From Fodinibius sp. Rm-B-1B1-1 (GTDB taxonomy: Bacteria > Bacteroidota > Rhodothermia > Balneolales > Balneolaceae): a stretch of 64,000 bases of DNA. The DNA lies in assembly GCF_038594945.1 (NCBI RefSeq), contig NZ_JBCFYD010000002.1, positions 806,001 to 870,000 of the forward strand, in the 5' to 3' direction. Of the stretch, positions 33,239 through 42,705 are shown one piece after another (the first letter of the stretch is position 1; each line of letters opens with the position of its first letter). The notes below the pieces were generated by a model. That model did no database searches and was not told the DNA's origin. It was given only the letters and a program-made list of their open reading frames with translations. A program made the translations under genes and the position numbers.

Positions 33239-34141
33239 TCATCGATTAGTATATCCAAGCGGTTTTACGAGAGAAGCCAGTGTATTACCATCATGATTGG
33301 AGATGGCGGTATACCAAATGTCATTCCACTTCCAGGAAACAACATGCTTGCCATTAACATTACGGACATGAAAATCTTGAGATTTGGTACAAGTATTTAC
33401 CGCCTCTTCATTGCGTACCAGTTTGCCAAACTCTTCCATCTTATCAAGCCTAAAGGCAAAAATATAGATATATTGATCTTCTTCCGATAAGTGATATTCC
33501 AGCAATGGAGCACTGTAGCCAGGTACAAATTCATCATAAACCACTCCTTTAAACTCCGCTTTTTCTAATTCAGGAATGGTCATGGGCATATCATAATCTT
33601 GTGCCAATTGAATTTCTGCAAATCCCAAACTTGCTGTTGATATGGTAGGAGAAACGAGTCTGCCGTCATGTTTTGTAAAGTGCTGGTAGGCATATTCTTC
33701 AAGATTATAGACCGAAGAATTTGCTGTGGAGTTAAAATAACTCATGGATCCCCAAAGCAAAGCGGTAATTAATACGACTGCCGCAGTAGCAAAATACCAC
33801 CAATTTGAGAAGTCATGGTCATCACCGGGTTGTTCCGGGTTGTTATGAGAACTTACTGTCTGCTTACATGGAACATCGTAGATGGGAGGGGCTTCAGCTT
33901 CTGATAATTCAGAACTACATAACGATGACAAGAATTTTTTGAGACTATCGGGAGCTTTGGCGCTCGGACATCGAGAACGAACTACAGATTTCAAGGCTTT
34001 CATGGCTTGATACTCCTGTCTTACTTCGTCGTCGTGGGCAATATATGCCATGAAAGCCTCCCGTTCTTCGGCACTTGCCTCATTATCAATAACAGGCGTT
34101 ATCAGCTCCAGAGCCTCAGATTTCGTAAGTTTGCCATTCAT
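33239..34141 (-). CDS. Anti-sigma factor-like membrane protein
   Basis: 300 residues. N-terminal acidic region LITPVIDNEASAEEREAFMAY with AHDDEVRQEYQAMKALKSVV, which resembles the N-terminal domain of membrane anti-sigma factors; the zinc Cys/His set of zf-HC2 is not intact. One transmembrane helix follows (about 117-135, WWYFATAAVVLITALLWG) and a large extracytoplasmic domain to the C-terminus. No sigma factor gene is adjacent; the nearest, at 38225, has its own probable regulator. So this is an orphan candidate. Confidence in topology is good, in the role moderate. Confidence 0.6.
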   Translation of the reverse strand: MNGKLTKSEALELITPVIDNEASAEEREAFMAYIAHDDEVRQEYQAMKALKSVVRSRCPSAKAPDSLKKFLSSLCSSELSEAEAPPIYDVPCKQTVSSHNNPEQPGDDHDFSNWWYFATAAVVLITALLWGSMSYFNSTANSSVYNLEEYAYQHFTKHDGRLVSPTISTASLGFAEIQLAQDYDMPMTIPELEKAEFKGVVYDEFVPGYSAPLLEYHLSEEDQYIYIFAFRLDKMEEFGKLVRNEEAVNTCTKSQDFHVRNVNGKHVVSWKWNDIWYTAISNHDGNTLASLVKPLGYTNR

Positions 34142-34245
34142 AATGCTACCGGCTCGTATTGCAACGTTTTAGATTTGAGAAATGCTATATCCTCAACACA
34201 GTAGTAAAATAATGTGTTCCAATTACCCGCTAATTTTTTATGAAT

Positions 34246-35139
34246 CTAAGTAACCTGTTGCAATTGGCGGGCAACTAATACATAAAATCCCTTTAAAACC
34301 GATAGAGAAGTTCCCGTGTGCAACTGCAATTCTGATGAAACAGAAGCCCGATCATATTGTTTCTCAATGTTAAAATCGTGTTCGCTAAGCAAATTTCGAA
34401 AAGCGTCGATTGATTTATGCAGTTGCAGCTGTTCACCGACGGATTTAACTCCTATTTCAAATGTCCACCGGTGATGTGCAGGAAGCTCATCCAAGGCAAA
34501 GTGCGTTGTAATTAGCAGGGGAGCGGGCTCAAAATATTGATTAATTTGAGAGAGAATTTGTTTTGTCAGATCAGTCGTTACATAATCAAAAAAACCCTCG
34601 GCAACGATAATTGTTTTTTTATGGGGATCAATTGCCGATTCTTTAAAGGGCAAATGAGGATTACTATTGGTAAGATAGCAACCCAAAACATCAGGTATTT
34701 TATTAGTAGAATAACATCTGTTTAGAAAATCTCGTTTGTAGTCGGCCATTTTGGGAACATCAATTTCAAAACAATCCCAGCCTTTTTGAGCAAAACTGTA
34801 GGAAAGATCATCGAATCCAGCTCCTAAGACAATAATCTGTTCATATCCTTCTTTTTTATGGGATGCTATTTGCTGTCGGATATACCACTTGCGGGCAATA
34901 ACATGCAGCAGATCGCCTGGTAGTAGTAACTCTTCTGACCAAAGGTATAGTTTGCGAATCCAGCTGAACTTGAGCCAATAATGATAATAACACAACGGTG
35001 CCGGTAAATGTGCTACCATCCGATCGTAAAAGGTAATTACTGAATCATCGAAAAGATTTCGAAAGGCGGGGATACGCGTGAGTCCATAAAACTTGATGGC
35101 AAGAAAGGCGGCCGTTTTGCTAATTTGATCAGATTTCAT
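34246..35139 (-). CDS. Class I SAM-dependent methyltransferase, LCMT/PPM-like
   Basis: 297 residues. SAM-binding motif I QIIVLGAGFDDLSYSFAQKG and the following acidic strand WDCFEIDVPKMADYKRDFL match the leucine carboxyl methyltransferase-like family of bacterial methyltransferases. Also typical are TIIVAEGFFDYVTTDLTKQI and the C-terminal FDI-like helix. Substrate unknown, often annotated as O-methyltransferase. It begins 4 bp after the stop of the pseudouridine synthase gene, so the two are co-transcribed. Confidence 0.85.
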   Translation of the reverse strand: MKSDQISKTAAFLAIKFYGLTRIPAFRNLFDDSVITFYDRMVAHLPAPLCYYHYWLKFSWIRKLYLWSEELLLPGDLLHVIARKWYIRQQIASHKKEGYEQIIVLGAGFDDLSYSFAQKGWDCFEIDVPKMADYKRDFLNRCYSTNKIPDVLGCYLTNSNPHLPFKESAIDPHKKTIIVAEGFFDYVTTDLTKQILSQINQYFEPAPLLITTHFALDELPAHHRWTFEIGVKSVGEQLQLHKSIDAFRNLLSEHDFNIEKQYDRASVSSELQLHTGTSLSVLKGFYVLVARQLQQVT

Positions 35140-35143
35140 GCCG

Positions 35144-35836
35144 TCATTTATGAGCTATTGCAAATTGGGTCCACGGGTGTTGGGATGGAGGGGCCAACTC
35201 AAATCGAATTTCCTGGTTGGTTTTCGGATGGTTGAAAACCAACTCCACAGCTCGTAGCGCCATTTTTCGTCCATCGGGTTGATCCTTGCCGTATTTATAA
35301 TCGCCCCAGATAGGATACCCTTCATGCGCCAGCTGCACGCGAATTTGGTGTGGGCGTCCGGTTTGAAGATGTACTGACAGGAGATTCAACTCATCATTTT
35401 GCTCCAACTTTGCAAACGACAGAATAGCTTCCTTTGCCTTCCGTTGGCCGGCTTGAACGACTTCCACAATATTAGTATCACGATCTTTAGAAAGATGATG
35501 GGTTAACACGCCGTTTTGTGGCGGACTCCCTGAAGTTATGGTCCAGTAGGTTTTTTGTAGCGTACGATCCCGAATTTGTTGCGATAGGCTATCAGCAGCA
35601 GAACGATTTTTTGCAAGCAGCATCAATCCACTGACGGGGCGATCGAGCCGATGGACCAGCCCCAAGTAGGGAGTGTTATTTGCAGAGCGGCTCAAATACT
35701 GTTTACACAAACTGAGCACATCAGCATCCCCGGTATGATCTTCTTGCGAAAGTACCCCGGCTGGTTTATCAATAATAAGCAGGTGGTCGTCCTCGTAAAT
35801 AATAGTGATATTCGGTTGTGTTTGAGTTTGAAGCAT
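35144..35836 (-). CDS. RluA family pseudouridine synthase
   Basis: 230 residues, the short form of the family without an S4 domain. Catalytic motif GLVHRLDRPVSGLMLLAKN with the nucleophile D65, substrate-clamp motif HPKTNQEIRFE and the GRPHQIRVQLAHEGYPIWGD block that are diagnostic. It isomerises uridine to pseudouridine in rRNA or tRNA. Target cannot be read; size resembles RluA/TruC-type enzymes. Confidence 0.9.
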   Translation of the reverse strand: MLQTQTQPNITIIYEDDHLLIIDKPAGVLSQEDHTGDADVLSLCKQYLSRSANNTPYLGLVHRLDRPVSGLMLLAKNRSAADSLSQQIRDRTLQKTYWTITSGSPPQNGVLTHHLSKDRDTNIVEVVQAGQRKAKEAILSFAKLEQNDELNLLSVHLQTGRPHQIRVQLAHEGYPIWGDYKYGKDQPDGRKMALRAVELVFNHPKTNQEIRFELAPPSQHPWTQFAIAHK

Positions 35837-36015
35837 CTATGGGATCAATTTACAATACTTGTTAGATTATCACCGAGAAACTAATGATTTTGGATGTGCG
35901 TTCGAAAGGATTGGAGAATAAATTTTTATTTTAAAAAATCTGTTCTGGTTACATTCCAGCATTAGGATCAATATGTTTAGCAGTCGTTAAAACAGCGTTG
36001 AAATTTCATCTTTTT

Positions 36016-37875
36016 ATGAGCACAGAAGAAAAATCTACGGTAGATGTTAAAGAGAAGGTCGATAATCTTCCCCTTGTACCGGGAGTCTATATGTTTAAGG
36101 ATAAAAAAGATCGTTTGTTATATGTAGGTAAGGCCAAACGTCTGCGGCATCGGGTGCGGTCATATTTTCAAGACTCCAGCGATCACGATGGACGTATTCG
36201 CGTGATGATTCGCAAGATTGATGACCTGGAAGTAATTGTTACGGACTCGGAGGCTGAGGCGCTTATCCTCGAAAATAATCTCATCAAAAAACATCATCCG
36301 CGGTATAATATTTTATATAGGGATGATAAAACCTATCCCTATATCTGTGTGACAAATGATGAGCGTCCACGGGTTTATCCCACAAGAACGGTTATTAACG
36401 ATGGTAGCAAATATTATGGTCCGTATGACAGCGTTACCCACATGAAGCGCATGCTCGATACTATCCGTAAGGCATTTGATTTATGTACCTGTGCGGTGTC
36501 TCGTAAGAATGTGAATCGCGAAAAGGGGGCGCCGAAGTGGCATTCCTGTTTTGATGATTACCTTGAGAGCTGTTCTGGTGATTGGGATCTGGAAGAATAT
36601 CAGTCGACTATTGATAAAGTTGAGCGCATGCTTAACGGGCGCACTGATGCGCTTATTCGGGATTTAAAAGAAGAGATGTCGATAGCATCTGATGCGCTTG
36701 CCTTTGAAAAAGCAGCTCGTATTCGCGATAGCTATGAAGCGGTCAAAAAATATAGCAAAAAAATGAAAATGGTGGCCGATAAAAAGGTGGATCGTGATCT
36801 TTTTGCTGTTAAAGTAGATGAAGAGATCAACGAAGCCTGCGGCGTGTTATTTAAAGTGCGGGAAGGAAAACTCATTAGTAAATTTCATCGATTTTTGAAA
36901 AACATTAAGCATCTTGAAAAAGGAGAGATGTTGCAATCGTTTGTAGAGGATTATTACACGGGACAACATGCTGGTGGAATTCCCGATGAAGTGTATGTAA
37001 GTGATGAATTAGTCAATGAAGAGCCCCTGGCACAATATCTTTGGGAAGAACGGGGCAAGAAAGTTCGAATTCATCGTCCACAACGCGGGGACAAAGCCAA
37101 GATGATTCGCATGGCCCTTTCCAACGCTAAATATCTGCTCGGAGAACGGAAGCTTGAAAAAGAGAAGGCTGCTCAAAAGCGTATTCCACATTCTGTTAAA
37201 GAGCTTAAAGAACAACTTAACTTGCAGCGGCTGCCTCGTCGTATAGAATGTTTTGATAACTCAAACTTGCAGGGTAGCGATCCGGTAGCCTCAATGGTTT
37301 GTTTTGTGGATGCACGTGCCAAGAAAAGTGAGTATAAGCGATTCCATATTAAAACGGTGGAGGGGCCTGATGATTTTGCTTCGATGAAAGAAGTGCTCAG
37401 TCGTCGCTATAAAAGAGTGATGGATGAGAAACAACAAATTCCTGATTTAATTGTGGTGGATGGGGGGAAAGGACAGCTCAGCAGCGCAATTGAAGCACTG
37501 AAAGAGATCGGTTTTTATGGAGAATGTGAGATTATTGGTTTGGCAAAGCGTCTTGAAGAGGTGTTTGTCCCTGGCAAGTCTAATCCCATTATGATCCCCA
37601 AAAAATCGTCGGCACTGAAGTTGTTGCAGCAAGTACGGGATGAAGCGCACCGGTTTGCGGTTTCTTTCCACCGTAAGAAACGTTCTAAAAGGACTATCAA
37701 AACAGAGCTCACTCAAATTGAGGGCATCGGACAGAAAAAAGCTCAGCAGCTGCTCAAAGAATTCGGCTCGGTAAAGTCAGTGCGAGAAGCCCCATTAGAG
37801 CAGCTCCAACACGAGATAGGGGATAAGACGGGGCAAAAGATTTATGCTTACTTTCATGAGACTGAAGAAGTGTAA
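36016..37875 (+). CDS. uvrC: Excinuclease ABC subunit C
   Basis: 619 residues when started at ATG 36016 (MSTEEKSTVDVKEK); a TTG six codons upstream is possible but less likely. N-terminal GIY-YIG nuclease (GVYMFKDKKDRLLYVGKAKR), UVR interaction motif (about 205-240, EEMSIASDALAFEKAARIRD), RNase H-like endonuclease domain (IECFDNSNLQGSDPVASMVC, IVVDGGKGQLSSAIE) and C-terminal helix-hairpin-helix pair (IEGIGQKKAQQLLKEFGSVK). It makes both incisions in nucleotide excision repair with UvrA and UvrB. Confidence 0.98.
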   Translation: MSTEEKSTVDVKEKVDNLPLVPGVYMFKDKKDRLLYVGKAKRLRHRVRSYFQDSSDHDGRIRVMIRKIDDLEVIVTDSEAEALILENNLIKKHHPRYNILYRDDKTYPYICVTNDERPRVYPTRTVINDGSKYYGPYDSVTHMKRMLDTIRKAFDLCTCAVSRKNVNREKGAPKWHSCFDDYLESCSGDWDLEEYQSTIDKVERMLNGRTDALIRDLKEEMSIASDALAFEKAARIRDSYEAVKKYSKKMKMVADKKVDRDLFAVKVDEEINEACGVLFKVREGKLISKFHRFLKNIKHLEKGEMLQSFVEDYYTGQHAGGIPDEVYVSDELVNEEPLAQYLWEERGKKVRIHRPQRGDKAKMIRMALSNAKYLLGERKLEKEKAAQKRIPHSVKELKEQLNLQRLPRRIECFDNSNLQGSDPVASMVCFVDARAKKSEYKRFHIKTVEGPDDFASMKEVLSRRYKRVMDEKQQIPDLIVVDGGKGQLSSAIEALKEIGFYGECEIIGLAKRLEEVFVPGKSNPIMIPKKSSALKLLQQVRDEAHRFAVSFHRKKRSKRTIKTELTQIEGIGQKKAQQLLKEFGSVKSVREAPLEQLQHEIGDKTGQKIYAYFHETEEV

Positions 37876-38224
37876 AAAATATATACTCGGTTAGGAAAAC
37901 TGCTCATTATTAGTTTTACTAATGCATTCTGTCAGATATTTGGGTTACGGCATAATAATTGCGATAAAATTACCATGTAACATTAACATGTTATAGATCA
38001 TCGGCAGGCCAACAATTACCATAGAAATAGCATGGATGAGAAACAGACCTTAACCGATGAGGAACAAACTTTTATTGTAATTGTTAGTACCTACTAACAC
38101 GAGGACATGAACTCTTATTAATTAAAATTTTGTTCTGATTGATGGATAAGGTCAAAATGCAGGGAGTAGATAAATACTTGTTGCATCGATGACTAATATT
38201 TCTTAAATCAGGAACGAGGTTATT
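37876..38224. other. Gap of 349 bp between uvrC and the sigma factor gene
   Basis: No protein-like frame seen. It contains a short inverted repeat just after uvrC (ATTAGT-TTT-ACTAAT, 37909-37923) and a perfect 16-bp palindrome GTTAGTACCTACTAAC (38083-38098), listed separately. The promoter of the sigma operon must lie in the second half; I cannot assign a -10/-35 with confidence. The start of the sigma gene has a good GAGG site. Confidence 0.5.
38083..38098. promoter_or_regulatory. Palindrome upstream of the sigma operon
   Basis: GTTAGTACCTACTAAC, arms of seven bases around a two-base centre, 127 bp before the sigma factor ATG. The symmetry suggests a dimeric repressor or activator site. Confidence 0.45.
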
Positions 38225-38872
38225 ATGAAGCTCGAACAGTCAAACCACATAAGTAAGAAATATCAACAGCTGGATGACAAAGATCTTGTTCGTTTTTATC
38301 GCCAAAATGGTGATGAACAGGCATTCAGCGAGTTAATGAATCGTCATCAGACGAAGATATATTCCTATATATACAGTATGGTAAAGGATGGCGGGACGGC
38401 TGATGATATTTTCCAGGAAACGTTTACGAAAGTCATCACCAAAATGGATGACACGTATAATGAACAGGGCAAATGGATTGCCTGGGTGATGCGTATAGCT
38501 CATAATGCAACAATCGATTATTTAAGAAAACAAAAACGGTTTGTAGACGTTAGTTCTAACTACGATAAGGAATCAAACACTGATTTCTATGATCGTTTGC
38601 CTGATGAAGATTTGGTCAGCGCACAGGAACAGCTCGAAAAAGATGAGGCAAAAAGCAGTTTAATGCGTCATATTGACGAGCTTCCAAAGGAACAACGTCA
38701 AGTAGTTATGTTGCGACATTATTATGAAATGCCGTTTAAAGAAATTGCAGAACTTACAGATGTTTCCATTAATACTGCACTGGGACGTATGCGGTATGCG
38801 TTAATAAATCTTCGAAAACTTTTTGATAAAGAAAAAGAACAAGAAGAAAACAGTTATGCGGAACGAGGATAA
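38225..38872 (+). CDS. ECF sigma-70 family RNA polymerase sigma factor
   Basis: 215 residues. Region 2 (FSELMNRHQTKIYSYIYSMV, then TADDIFQETFTKVITKMDD) recognises the -10 element and region 4 (LPKEQRQVVMLRHYYEMPFK, then EIAELTDVSINTALGRMRYA) the -35 element; a short linker replaces region 3, as in ECF factors. Good Shine-Dalgarno (GAGG six bases before ATG). The following gene overlaps its 3' end and encodes a membrane-spanning, probably inhibitory, partner, the usual sigma/anti-sigma pair. The palindrome at 38083 may be its control site. Confidence 0.95.
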   Translation: MKLEQSNHISKKYQQLDDKDLVRFYRQNGDEQAFSELMNRHQTKIYSYIYSMVKDGGTADDIFQETFTKVITKMDDTYNEQGKWIAWVMRIAHNATIDYLRKQKRFVDVSSNYDKESNTDFYDRLPDEDLVSAQEQLEKDEAKSSLMRHIDELPKEQRQVVMLRHYYEMPFKEIAELTDVSINTALGRMRYALINLRKLFDKEKEQEENSYAERG

Positions 38873-39566
38873 TGATTGTATTCGGTATCTGATGAAGGAG
38901 ATGGATCCTTCTGAAGAACTACTTATGGAACGGGAGATGATGGAGGATGAGGATCTCCTTATTGAAGTCGAAAGTATGCGTCAGACGCTCAAAAAACTCG
39001 ACCGGCTGCCCGAGGTCGAGCCTCCATCTCATGTTCAGGAATCTATAATGCAAAAAGCTGCCGAACAGGCGGAAAAGAATCGGAGTAATAACAGCTCTGT
39101 AAAACCTATATTTAAGTATGCTGTTGCTGCGACGCTTGCCCTTACTGTTTCGGCGGGTGGTGCTTGGTTGTTTATTGGAGAGGAAAAGGTTGATTCACAG
39201 CAGACCACGACCACAATGACAGCTTCATCACCGGCATCTGCTACTACGCCGACATCCACACAAGGCATCAATCAAGTTAGTGCCGGTGCAACAGGAGGAT
39301 CAGCTAATACTGAAGTTTCTGCCACACAGTTTGCTGGCAGCAATGTAGAAAGACAATCCCCATCAACGTCAGCACCACAGCGTAGTTCTGTTGATCCTTG
39401 GATTGATCGCGACGATATTTTGCATTTTGAAGATCAGTTCTCCAATCAGGATTCTCAATTTCAAACAATTCTTCAGCAATCCACACAGAAGTTACAGTTA
39501 ATTCAGGAATCAACATTCCAAAATAACCGGGTTAATTCTATTCAACTAACGGGATCTGGGAATTAA
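38856..39566 (+). CDS. Membrane protein coupled to the ECF sigma factor, probable anti-sigma factor
   Basis: 236 residues from the ATG at 38856, which overlaps the last 17 bases of the sigma gene; a longer frame to 38823 is less likely. Cytoplasmic N-terminus rich in acidic residues (CIRYLMKEMDPSEELLMERE), one transmembrane helix near residues 85-103 (YAVAATLALTVSAGGAWLFI), then a long Ser/Thr/Gln-rich low-complexity extracytoplasmic tail. No zinc cysteine pattern. Position and topology argue for an anti-sigma factor that holds the sigma factor at the membrane. Confidence 0.7.
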   Translation: MRNEDNDCIRYLMKEMDPSEELLMEREMMEDEDLLIEVESMRQTLKKLDRLPEVEPPSHVQESIMQKAAEQAEKNRSNNSSVKPIFKYAVAATLALTVSAGGAWLFIGEEKVDSQQTTTTMTASSPASATTPTSTQGINQVSAGATGGSANTEVSATQFAGSNVERQSPSTSAPQRSSVDPWIDRDDILHFEDQFSNQDSQFQTILQQSTQKLQLIQESTFQNNRVNSIQLTGSGN

Positions 39567-39636
39567 TAAAACTGGTATTCAAGTTATAAAGCTTCTATAC
39601 TTCTTTATCCAACGTTACGATTATAATGGATAGAGA

Positions 39637-40374
39637 ATGATTACCCATACCGAAGCTATTATATTTAAATCTGTTGATTACCAGGAATCCAGTAAAATTG
39701 TTACCGCTTTTACCCATGAACATGGCAAAATAGCCCTGATGGTTCGTGGTGTTAAAAAGCCCAAAAGTAAATTTTCCGGACTTATCGAGATCGGGAATAT
39801 TCTGGATGTTGTTTATTACTATAAGTCATCAAGGTCGGTTCAAATCCTTTCTGAAGCCAGTTACGCGGTTAAAAACAAAAATCTACGTGCCGATTTTGAG
39901 AAAATGGCAACGATGACCTCGGCTATTGAGTTAATTAGTCAGCTATTGCACGACAATGAAATCAATAAACCACTGTTTGATTTTTCTAAAAACCTGTTGT
40001 GTTGGTTGGATTCGGCTCAACTACATCCCCCCAAAGTTTTTCCCTACATTCAAATTCGATTGGCCGAGCTTACAGGGATTGGATTACAATTGGAAGTTAA
40101 TCCCCAGAAGGATGAAACGAACTATTTAAACCTCGAATCGGGTTTAATTACTAACAAACAGGTTTCTTCGCATTCTTATAAGCTGACCCCTAAGCAGTTC
40201 AGATTTATAAAAATTGCGTTGATGGCCAAAAGTTCTAAATTATTTGAGATAAATTTTGATACCGGAGAACTAAAACAGCTTATTAATTACCTTGATCGCT
40301 ATTTAAAGTATCATGTAGAGGGCCTCAAAGCTCGAAAATCGGATGCTATTTTTGAACAAATACTGCAGGAGTGA
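39637..40374 (+). CDS. recO: DNA repair protein RecO
   Basis: 245 residues. N-terminal OB fold: MITHTEAIIFKSVDYQESSK, IVTAFTHEHGKIALMVRGVK and KPKSKFSGLIEIGNILDVVY, then the helical C-terminal domain. RecO loads RecA on SSB-coated single strands with RecR. The C-terminal zinc-finger cysteines found in many RecO proteins are absent; the single cysteine lies in NLLCWLD. The stop overlaps the following protease gene region. Confidence 0.95.
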   Translation: MITHTEAIIFKSVDYQESSKIVTAFTHEHGKIALMVRGVKKPKSKFSGLIEIGNILDVVYYYKSSRSVQILSEASYAVKNKNLRADFEKMATMTSAIELISQLLHDNEINKPLFDFSKNLLCWLDSAQLHPPKVFPYIQIRLAELTGIGLQLEVNPQKDETNYLNLESGLITNKQVSSHSYKLTPKQFRFIKIALMAKSSKLFEINFDTGELKQLINYLDRYLKYHVEGLKARKSDAIFEQILQE

Positions 40375-40376
40375 TT

Positions 40377-41948
40377 ATGAAAAAAAGTAATCGTTATTTA
40401 ACAGGGATTCTGCTAATCCTTATTGGTATTATTATTGGCAGTTTATTTGCAATATTTAGCTTTTATAATCCGGTAGATGATCGAGCCGATGTAGAGGTTA
40501 CGGAAGTAAAACATAGTTCACAGCCACTATTTACCGATGAAGAACTGGGAAAGTTAGATGCCCGATTTCTTTTTAAACAGGTGGCCGAGCGGGTTACTCC
40601 GATGGTTGTTTACATTGAGGCCAGTGTGCCATTTTCAAAGAGCGATATGCCAGATGATGAGTTTCATGATGAGGATAGTTTTTGGGGAGATATTATTCCG
40701 CGAAGAGCCCGAACGGTTGGTTCTGGTATCGTCATTAGTACGGATGGTTATATTTTGACCAATAATCATGTTATTGATGGGGCAGAAGCGGATAACATTG
40801 AAGTTGTACTTAACGATAAGCGAACATTTCAGGGACGAATTGTAGGACAGGATCCTACGACGGATTTAGCAGTTCTTAAAATAGATGCTCGAGGATTACC
40901 AGCTATTACTATTGGAAATTCTGATGAGGTAAGAGTAGGAGAGTGGGTATTAGCTATTGGCAATCCGTTTAGACTCAGATCTACCGTTACTGCGGGTATT
41001 GTGAGTGCGCTTAGCCGAGATGTTCAAATTATTAATGATCAAATGCGGGTAGAAAGTTTTATTCAAACGGATGCCGCCATTAATAAGGGAAATAGTGGTG
41101 GTGCCTTGGTAAATACAAGCGGAGAGCTCATTGGTGTTAACACGGCTATAGCATCCCAAAGCGGCAATTACCAGGGCTATGGTTTTGCAGTGCCGTCTAA
41201 CTTGGCCTCGAAAGTGGCCGAGGATATTATCGAATATGGACACGTGCGCCGTGCATTACTGGGGGTTACTATTGTTAGTGTTGATGCTGAAATGGCGGAA
41301 ATGCTGGATATGGATAGTATACGTGGAGTATATGTATCAGGAGTTGCTACGGGCAGTGCGGCTGCAAAGCATGATATCCGCAGTGATGACGTAATATTGC
41401 GGGTGAATGGTGAGACTGTTAATGAATCGAATCAACTTCAGCAGAAAATTGCTGTGTTAAATCCCGGTGCGATTGTTGACTTGGCAATATTACGGGATGG
41501 GAAAGAAATGAGTAAGCAGGTAGTACTGGGAATGTTGGAGCGTAATGAAGAGGAGTTGGCCAACAGGTCCGAAAGCCCTCCTAATGATCAAGATTCCGTT
41601 AAACCCGAACGACAAAATTTTGAAAAGGATAATAAAAGTAGTCAGGATCGAAAGAAGCTGAATGATGTTTCGTTTGCCGAATTTGATTTAGGTTTTCGGG
41701 CCATGGCGATAGGAGAGAAGGATAAGAGTAATAAATATAAGATATTGGTCACGGATGTTGTTGATGGTTCAACAGCGGCTCGAATCGGTATTACAGAGGG
41801 ACAACAAATATTAAAAGTAAACAATCAAGAAGTTGAAGATCTGGAATCTTTGAAGCATCTTATAGTCCAAAATTCTGAGTCTGAGAATAAATTAACTATT
41901 GAAATACAAACTCAGAGCGGAAAAATAAAAACATTACAATTCCAATAG
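40377..41948 (+). CDS. HtrA/Deg family periplasmic serine protease with two PDZ domains
   Basis: 523 residues from the ATG at 40377, preceded by AGGAG at 40367-40371 with good spacing; an in-frame GTG at 40371 is also open. N-terminal membrane anchor (YLTGILLILIGIIIGSLFAI). Trypsin-like domain with complete triad: H131 in TNNHVID, D163 in PTTDLAVL, S240 in GNSGGALV. Two PDZ domains follow (about 285-375 and 435-523, the first with RRALLGVTIVSVDAEMAEML). It degrades or refolds damaged envelope proteins. The recO stop at 40374 lies between the alternative starts, so the genes are translationally close and share a transcript. Confidence 0.95.
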   Translation: MKKSNRYLTGILLILIGIIIGSLFAIFSFYNPVDDRADVEVTEVKHSSQPLFTDEELGKLDARFLFKQVAERVTPMVVYIEASVPFSKSDMPDDEFHDEDSFWGDIIPRRARTVGSGIVISTDGYILTNNHVIDGAEADNIEVVLNDKRTFQGRIVGQDPTTDLAVLKIDARGLPAITIGNSDEVRVGEWVLAIGNPFRLRSTVTAGIVSALSRDVQIINDQMRVESFIQTDAAINKGNSGGALVNTSGELIGVNTAIASQSGNYQGYGFAVPSNLASKVAEDIIEYGHVRRALLGVTIVSVDAEMAEMLDMDSIRGVYVSGVATGSAAAKHDIRSDDVILRVNGETVNESNQLQQKIAVLNPGAIVDLAILRDGKEMSKQVVLGMLERNEEELANRSESPPNDQDSVKPERQNFEKDNKSSQDRKKLNDVSFAEFDLGFRAMAIGEKDKSNKYKILVTDVVDGSTAARIGITEGQQILKVNNQEVEDLESLKHLIVQNSESENKLTIEIQTQSGKIKTLQFQ

Positions 41949-41963
41949 ATTAAGTTTTATTCA

Positions 41964-42515
41964 ATGCAACGTATTTTTTATTTCTTAGTCATTTTATCAC
42001 TATCTGGGTTACTGATTTCGTGTTCTGGGACGGGTGAGGTTTCTCAGCAACAAGAGAATAAGCAACAAGAGGTATCTCAATATCCCAACTGGTATCCTCA
42101 GCAAGAATTTGTATCCAATGATACGGAGCTCTTGGCTTATGCTACAGCTATTGATACTGATTCTGCTGCTGCCGTTCAAAAAGCAAAATCTTGGGCGATA
42201 AAACAGTTAGAATCGTCAGTATCGGATAAGCTGGAAGAAATACGCTCCGAAGTTGCTGTTGAGGAAGGTAGTGGATCAGGATTAGAAGAAGCACGATTTT
42301 TGATGGCTTTACGAAAGGCACCCAGGGCAGTGCAACCGTTGGTTAAAACCAAAAATATTGATACTCAAACGGTCGAAGGATATGAAAGTGTTCGTGGATT
42401 TACAGAAATCAGCGTTCCCAAAGATCAGCTTATTGAACGAATCGGCAAACGATTGGGGGGACATGAAAAGGCCTGGAATTTGATGAAAAATTCTAAAGCT
42501 TTCGCAAAATTCTAA
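41964..42515 (+). CDS. LPP20-like lipoprotein
   Basis: 183 residues. Lipoprotein signal with lipobox LLIS-C20, a Gln-rich linker, then an LPP20-type domain: YPNWYPQQEFVSNDTELLAY, DSAAAVQKAKSWAIKQLESS, and ESVRGFTEISVPKDQLIERI. LPP20 family proteins are outer-membrane lipoproteins of unknown molecular role. It starts 15 bp after the protease stop and ends just before a terminator, so it closes the operon. Confidence 0.8.
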   Translation: MQRIFYFLVILSLSGLLISCSGTGEVSQQQENKQQEVSQYPNWYPQQEFVSNDTELLAYATAIDTDSAAAVQKAKSWAIKQLESSVSDKLEEIRSEVAVEEGSGSGLEEARFLMALRKAPRAVQPLVKTKNIDTQTVEGYESVRGFTEISVPKDQLIERIGKRLGGHEKAWNLMKNSKAFAKF

Positions 42516-42527
42516 TCTTTTTTTCTA

Positions 42528-42556
42528 AAGGACCTTGTGTTTTAAGCAAGGTTCTT
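42528..42556 (+). terminator. Intrinsic terminator after the LPP20-like gene
   Basis: AAGGACCTTG (42528-42537) pairs with CAAGGTTCTT (42547-42556, one G-U), followed by ATTTCTCTTTTC. Confidence 0.6.
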
Positions 42557-42705
42557 ATTTCTCTTTTCATTTAAGATCGCCTTTCTTTTCTATTTTCTGT
42601 AGAAATTTAGAGATTAAATTATTGTTAATTTTATCTCACCTCCCTTATTTTTAAGAGATTTTACATCTCATCATATTTCTTAACTCTAATTAATAGCCTT
42701 TACAA

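Noticed and set aside
38823-38855. Alternative upstream start for the sigma-coupled membrane protein
   Set aside because: It would add a lysine-rich stretch copied from the overlapping sigma gene frame; the ATG at 38856 gives a normal N-terminus.
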